Below are positions 59,638 to 64,000 of a stretch of 64,000 nucleotides of DNA, one piece after another. Each line of letters begins with the position of its first letter. Position 1 is the stretch's first letter. The translations under genes were made by a program, and so were the position numbers. The notes under the pieces are model-generated. The model was not told the DNA's origin. It was given only the letters and a program-made list of their open reading frames with translations, and searched no databases. The stretch spans positions 62,001 through 126,000 of the forward strand of contig CASIBO010000002.1 of assembly GCA_949372755.1 (NCBI GenBank), read 5' to 3'. The stretch is from UBA9926 sp018645765. GTDB taxonomy: Bacteria > Pseudomonadota > Gammaproteobacteria > Pseudomonadales > Azotimanducaceae.

Positions 59638-62013
59638 ATGACGCAATTCGATCCTTCTCGTCGCAAGTTCATCCTCTCATCAACCGCCGGTGTGAGTGGG
59701 TTAATAATCGCGCAAAGTGCCTTGGGTGGCGCCGTCGTTAATCTTTTAGACCCTGGAAGCCCCTTGGTTCTACCCGAGAATTTTGCACCTTGTGTTTGGT
59801 TCACTATGCAAAGCAGCGGCGAAACTAATATTCATATTTTTAAGCAAGAATTAGGTCAGCATGTTGGCACCGCTTTCGCCCAAATCGTGGCAGAAGAACT
59901 TGATCTTGATTGGTCGAAAGTAAATATCGATTATCCCGAAATGGACAGTGTTCAAGTTCAAAAAACTGGCCAACAAATAACTGGCGGCAGCATGAGCGTG
60001 TTGACCAGCTTCACACAACTCGCCCAATCAGCGGCTGTTGCCCGTCAATTCCTCGTTGAGGCCGGCGCTGAAATTCTTGGTAGCGCCCCCGCTGATTGCA
60101 TTACGCAAAGTGGTTCTGTGATTGACCCTATCTTCGAGCAAAAAATTAGCTACAGCGAGATCCTCTCCCAGACGACTATTTCACATACTATCCAACCTGA
60201 AGAGTTGGCCGCAGCCTCTTTAAAGAAGCGAGAAGATTATAAAATTATTGGGCAATCATTGCCGGCTCTCGACATTGAGGAAAAAGTTAACGGTAAGGCA
60301 AAATACAGCATTGATGCCTTCGTACCCAATATGGTTTACGGCAAGATGTCCCTTGCACCAACACGCCTTGGGTCGACCATATCGTCTGTGAATGACATTG
60401 CCGCACGTGAGGAAATTCCCGGGTATATCAGAACATTATCCCTAAGCGCCTCTGGCGCTCCTGGCATGGGTCGAACCGATGTTGCCCTGGTGATCGCAGA
60501 GAGTTTCCCTGCCGCAATGCGCGCAGCCCAACTCATTGATGTTCAATGGGATGTACCTGCGTCGCAAAAAATCAGTTCTGAGGCACTTTTTGCGGATGCG
60601 AAAGCGCTGCCAGACCGAGAGCAGGGCGTTAAATTCTTGAGCGTTGGCAATGTCGATGATGCCCTTAGAGACGCGAGCGAAGTCCTTGAGGCGGAGTATC
60701 AAACATCGATGATAGAGCATGCCGCGCTCGAACCTAGAAATGCGCTCGTGCAAAATATTGACGGTGTCTTCCACATTTACTCTGGACATCATATGGGGTC
60801 AGTACTCATCGAGACCATTGCTGGCGAGCTGGGGGTTGGGGTTCAACAGGTTGTTTTCCACCCGAACCTCGTCGGCGGTAGTTTTGGCGATAAGATTTAT
60901 GGCGATCAAATTACGGTTGCCGCTCAGGCCTGCCAGGTTATGGGTAGACCTGTCAAAGTTATGCTAACACGAGAGGACCAGTTTAATTTTGGACATCCGA
61001 AAACGATTTCACATCAGCGATTCAAGGCGGCCATAAGAGACGACCAAAGCTTAGCGCTACAAAAGCGAATTCAAGCAGTCAAGCATGAACTCGTTGCTGC
61101 CCCGGGCTCACCCGGACCAATGCCAACCTTTCAATACGACCATATTGATAGTAAGCGTCCCAGCATGGGGACAATGGATAACGCCCGCGGCGCCGTCGCA
61201 GGTTCAGATCATTGGTATGACATTGAGCATGCCGAGGTCCAATATTTCTACCAAACATTAATGACCGACTTAATCCCTGTCGGGCATGTCCGTTCTGTTG
61301 GGAATTTTTATAACGTCTTTGCTGTCGAGAGCTTTATTGACGAGCTTGCTCATCGCTTGAAAGTGGACCCACTTGATTTGAGGCTTAGTTTACTGAAAGG
61401 TTTAGGCCGAAATGCTGGCGTCCCGGCTAGAGCAGACGCGTCTTCAGACGCACTACTGACTGGGAAAGGTCAGGTCACCGTGGGTGGCGGGCAACGGCTT
61501 GCGAATGTACTCAAAATAGCGGCTGGTCACGCAAACTACGGCTCGCCGCTTTTGGGCAGAAACCGAGCTCAAGGGATCTCTGTTGCGGCTGCAGAAAACC
61601 GTTTCAACCCAACTTATGCTGCTTGCGTGGCGGATATAGAGTTGTCCAATACTGGAAACGTCAATGTCAGGAAGCTAACGGTGTGTGCTGATGTCGGATT
61701 AGCGATTAATCCTGATGGCATCCGAAGCCAAATAGAGGGTAGTTTACTTTGGGGAATGAGCAGTACCTTCTATGAAGAGGCCGTGCTGGAAAGCGGCAGA
61801 CTCAAAGAAACTAATTTTGATGCTTACAAGTGGCAACGCAACACTGACTTGCCAGAGCTTGATATTCATATTGTAGAAAATGGAGTTCATCCCAGCGGCG
61901 CAGGTGAAAACACCCTTTCATTGGTTGCTCCGGCGGTTTGTAATGCCATCCACAGGCTGACCGGGAAACGTCTAAGGTCGCTGCCATTGAGGCACCATCT
62001 TCCAATCGTATAA
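59638..62013 (+). CDS. iorB: Isoquinoline 1-oxidoreductase-like beta subunit (molybdopterin), Tat-exported
   Basis: A 791-residue molybdenum hydroxylase large subunit. The N-terminus has a twin-arginine signal (SRRKFILSS, then a hydrophobic stretch to ~30), so the complex should be periplasmic, with IorA carried along by hitchhiking. Domains follow the IorB order: an N-terminal molybdopterin-binding part (ETNIHIFKQELGQHVGTAFA), the hammerhead (NGKAKYSIDAFVPNMVYGK near ~220), LVGGSFGDKIYG (~415-426) and the catalytic Glu in HPSGAGENTLS (~763). It hydroxylates an N-heterocycle or an aldehyde; the name does not fix the substrate. A GAGG ribosome site overlaps the end of iorA, suggesting coupling. 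It converges on the kinase gene with 44 bp between them. Confidence 0.9.
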   Translation: MTQFDPSRRKFILSSTAGVSGLIIAQSALGGAVVNLLDPGSPLVLPENFAPCVWFTMQSSGETNIHIFKQELGQHVGTAFAQIVAEELDLDWSKVNIDYPEMDSVQVQKTGQQITGGSMSVLTSFTQLAQSAAVARQFLVEAGAEILGSAPADCITQSGSVIDPIFEQKISYSEILSQTTISHTIQPEELAAASLKKREDYKIIGQSLPALDIEEKVNGKAKYSIDAFVPNMVYGKMSLAPTRLGSTISSVNDIAAREEIPGYIRTLSLSASGAPGMGRTDVALVIAESFPAAMRAAQLIDVQWDVPASQKISSEALFADAKALPDREQGVKFLSVGNVDDALRDASEVLEAEYQTSMIEHAALEPRNALVQNIDGVFHIYSGHHMGSVLIETIAGELGVGVQQVVFHPNLVGGSFGDKIYGDQITVAAQACQVMGRPVKVMLTREDQFNFGHPKTISHQRFKAAIRDDQSLALQKRIQAVKHELVAAPGSPGPMPTFQYDHIDSKRPSMGTMDNARGAVAGSDHWYDIEHAEVQYFYQTLMTDLIPVGHVRSVGNFYNVFAVESFIDELAHRLKVDPLDLRLSLLKGLGRNAGVPARADASSDALLTGKGQVTVGGGQRLANVLKIAAGHANYGSPLLGRNRAQGISVAAAENRFNPTYAACVADIELSNTGNVNVRKLTVCADVGLAINPDGIRSQIEGSLLWGMSSTFYEEAVLESGRLKETNFDAYKWQRNTDLPELDIHIVENGVHPSGAGENTLSLVAPAVCNAIHRLTGKRLRSLPLRHHLPIV

Positions 62014-62057
62014 GACGCCTTGGTTATCTCAACTAAATCAAAGCCCACAGGATACGA

Positions 62058-64000
62058 CTACAGCTTTAAGACACGTGGCAACCGAAGCTCAAACGTTGAA
62101 CCCACCCCAGGCTCACTTTCGACGTTAATTTCACCCTCCATCATTTCTGCAAGACGCTTGGTAATAGCAAGGCCAAGACCTGTGCCACCAAATTTAGCAG
62201 TTGTGTCTTCATCTGCTTGCGTAAACTCTTCGAAAATTTTGCCTACCTGTTCCTGGGTCATACCAATTCCAGAATCGGTGATTTTAAAACTGAGCCAATC
62301 GACTTCTTCAACCTGATCGAATTGCACCGCAAACGTTACCTTACCTTGCTGGGTAAATTTACACGCGTTACTGATAAAGTTTAAGAGTATTTGTCGTAAT
62401 CGAGTCTCGTCAGACCGCATCATCCCCAGATCTTCCGCAAAACGATACTCAATGGTGTTGGCGTTTTTGTCGGCAAGCGATTGGCTTACATCTTTAATAA
62501 AGGTCATCGCCGAGGTCAGGTCAAATTCAGAGAGATAGAGCTCCAACCTGCCCGCCTCAATTTTTGAATGATCGAGTATATCGTTGATCAACTGTAACTG
62601 ATGCGTCGCGGCATCTCTGATCTTTTTCGAATCACCGATCAGCCATTCAAGCGCCTCTTCTTCAGCCTCTTCTGCAATCATTTCCGAATAACCGATAATC
62701 GCATTCAGCGGCGTACGCAGCTCATGGGTCATATTTGCGAGGAATTTACTCTTGGTTTCGCTGGCAGCATCAGCCCTATCTCGGGCAGTTTCCAATTCCT
62801 TTGTACGTTCTTGAACGAGATTGTCCAACTCCGCGTACTGACCTTCCAGCTCACCAGCAAGCGAACCAAACGACTTTGCAAACAAGCCACTCACAGCATC
62901 CTTTTCAACTTCGAAACCTGCCTCTCCCTCCTTCATTTGAGAGCTACTGATCTCTTTCTCTAAAGCCTCGATGGTGAGAGCCATACTTACCTTGCGTGCA
63001 GGCGGTAGCAAGTCGGCCAGCAACCGAGTTTGTTTTAATATCTCTGACTGTTGCGCAATTCTTTGTTGTCGGGCTTCTACTCTCATTTGATTAAAAGCAA
63101 CAAGGCGACCTCTAAAAACCTCTATTGCCTGGCCAATCTTTCCAACCTCATCTTCCCGCTTTTGATCCATTTGAGCCTGCAAGTCCCCACTAGACAGTGC
63201 TTGCAATACGCCAATCGCACGGCCCAACGGATCCAGCGCCCTTCTGAGGAAAAAGAATAAAAACAGGCCCGATATCATCAAAAAAGCGGTGGCACTGATT
63301 AAAGCTTGGTTTAAATACTGCTGGCCAAGCACAATTGTTTCATCTATGTCCTTAGCAAATAAAACCTTTACATCATTTACTTCACCGACTGAAACCCGCT
63401 CTGGGCTGAAAGCGTAGTAACGACCGTTTAACTGGATCACTTCCGGACGATCTGTTTGAGCAACCCCTTCAACCTTAAAGTTCGCCCGAGAAGTATCCGA
63501 CATAGCCCCTGGAAAACTAGGAACCAGCACCGCTGAACGACTGTCAGCCTCAAAAGCCTCACTCAATCGTGAAAACGCCAACCCATAATAAACATAAGCT
63601 AAAACCGTCGCATTGGCATAGATTGGAAAGACAACGATTAAAGAAAGTGAATCGCCCTGGGCAATAACGCCGTGATACACGCTCTTAGAAAACCCATAGC
63701 CCTTCAAAGCGGACCCCATCGAAGTCAGAACTTCATCGTTTAGAGGTTGATCTTGCTGAGATTGAAAAGTCTTGAGGGCCTTGCCCTCTTTATCAAACAC
63801 AATCAAAGTATCGAGTGTTTCATTTTCCACTAATTTGGCGAAATGATCGGCTAGCGCAATTTCTATTTTACGCTCGTTTTGACTTCTGACCGCGTCGATT
63901 GGACTACGACTACCTCTGAGCTTCCAAATAGAGGGCTTTCCAGGGTCGGCATCAAATGCGTAGTACTCCATCTGACTTGAAAGCGCTTCTCTGGTTTTCG
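62058..64000 (-). CDS. Sensor histidine kinase (N-terminus beyond window)
   Basis: Open from the right edge; at least 646 residues visible. Numbering from the first visible Met (63971): an extracytoplasmic sensor region (~1-222, Cache-like, e.g. LIVVFPIYANATVLAYVYYG), a transmembrane helix (~223-242), HAMP (~243-295), a coiled-coil region with VQERTKELETARDRA, HisKA with phospho-accepting His416 (FLANMTHELRTPLNA), and HATPase_c with N535 (FISNACKF), DSGIGM and FGGTGLGL. The ATG at 63971 has no ribosome site, and a first transmembrane helix is missing, so the true start lies outside. No receiver domain follows, so it needs an external response regulator. It is antisense to iorAB and could sense related substrates (inference). 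Confidence 0.92.
   Translation of the reverse strand, partial: KTREALSSQMEYYAFDADPGKPSIWKLRGSRSPIDAVRSQNERKIEIALADHFAKLVENETLDTLIVFDKEGKALKTFQSQQDQPLNDEVLTSMGSALKGYGFSKSVYHGVIAQGDSLSLIVVFPIYANATVLAYVYYGLAFSRLSEAFEADSRSAVLVPSFPGAMSDTSRANFKVEGVAQTDRPEVIQLNGRYYAFSPERVSVGEVNDVKVLFAKDIDETIVLGQQYLNQALISATAFLMISGLFLFFFLRRALDPLGRAIGVLQALSSGDLQAQMDQKREDEVGKIGQAIEVFRGRLVAFNQMRVEARQQRIAQQSEILKQTRLLADLLPPARKVSMALTIEALEKEISSSQMKEGEAGFEVEKDAVSGLFAKSFGSLAGELEGQYAELDNLVQERTKELETARDRADAASETKSKFLANMTHELRTPLNAIIGYSEMIAEEAEEEALEWLIGDSKKIRDAATHQLQLINDILDHSKIEAGRLELYLSEFDLTSAMTFIKDVSQSLADKNANTIEYRFAEDLGMMRSDETRLRQILLNFISNACKFTQQGKVTFAVQFDQVEEVDWLSFKITDSGIGMTQEQVGKIFEEFTQADEDTTAKFGGTGLGLAITKRLAEMMEGEINVESEPGVGSTFELRLPRVLKL

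Overview
The window looks like chromosomal DNA of a Gammaproteobacterium, most plausibly an uncultured or oligotrophic marine lineage. This rests on tight gene packing, proteobacterial-type Shine-Dalgarno sites with frequent GTG starts, and proteobacterial gene families: GPH and UMF1 transporters, CYP153-type P450s, Tex, an M16 lipoprotein peptidase and a TPR-sulfotransferase. Base composition is moderately GC-rich until about 59 kb and visibly more AT-rich from there to the end. I saw no rRNA, tRNA, insertion sequence, phage gene or CRISPR array, and no DNA-binding transcription factor among about 52 genes. The only signalling protein is a truncated histidine kinase at the right edge. Taxonomy is inference.

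Layout: (1) 1-6 kb: a dienelactone hydrolase fragment, a 2OG-Fe(II) oxygenase-like gene, and a minus-strand operon for a three-subunit molybdenum hydroxylase (FAD, 2Fe-2S and Mo subunits) ending in a MoaD-like sulfur carrier. (2) 6-14 kb: carboxylesterase, deazaflavin-type oxidoreductase, GPH symporter, aldo/keto reductase and an insulinase-family lipoprotein protease. (3) 14-23 kb, minus strand: CaiB-like CoA transferase, UMF1 transporter, an unusual 9-copy short tandem repeat, ABC exporter, TPR-sulfotransferase, pyruvate kinase and a medium-chain reductase. (4) 23-39 kb: an oxidative/lipid catabolic island with PhzF, Baeyer-Villiger monooxygenase, MarC, SDRs, acyl-CoA dehydrogenase, two CYP153-like P450s around an antisense hydrolase, a membrane-anchored hydrolase, an amidase, a long-chain acyl-CoA synthetase and gluconokinase. 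(5) 39-48 kb: GPH symporter, M20 peptidase, PPOX and luciferase-like flavoenzymes, VOC protein, aldo/keto reductase and a PhyH dioxygenase. (6) 48-53 kb, minus strand: a GrdB-like selenoprotein with an in-frame UGA, SSS symporter, GH30 glycosidase and cupin. (7) 53-64 kb: Tex, SDR, DhlA-type haloalkane dehalogenase, PPOX protein, an AT-richer iorAB pair and a sensor kinase.

How the genes fit together: the middle of the window reads as a toolkit for oxidising hydrophobic or xenobiotic carbon. CYP153 terminal hydroxylation, Baeyer-Villiger oxidation, alcohol/aldehyde reductases of the SDR, AKR and MDR types, hydrolases, an acyl-CoA synthetase, a CoA transferase and an acyl-CoA dehydrogenase could feed beta-oxidation, with dehalogenation and two molybdenum hydroxylases adding substrate range. 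A second theme is sugar uptake and use (two GPH symporters, SSS symporter, GH30, gluconokinase, pyruvate kinase). These links are inferred from family membership and position.

The most notable object is the gene at 48286-49203 (minus). Two adjacent open segments in the same frame are separated only by a TGA lying in the motif (TGA)-P-V-C-H. A perfect 8-bp hairpin with a GUG loop starts 10 nt after that TGA. This fits selenocysteine insertion in a glycine/sarcosine/betaine-reductase selenoprotein B-like protein. Ordinary gene calling would break it into two fragments.
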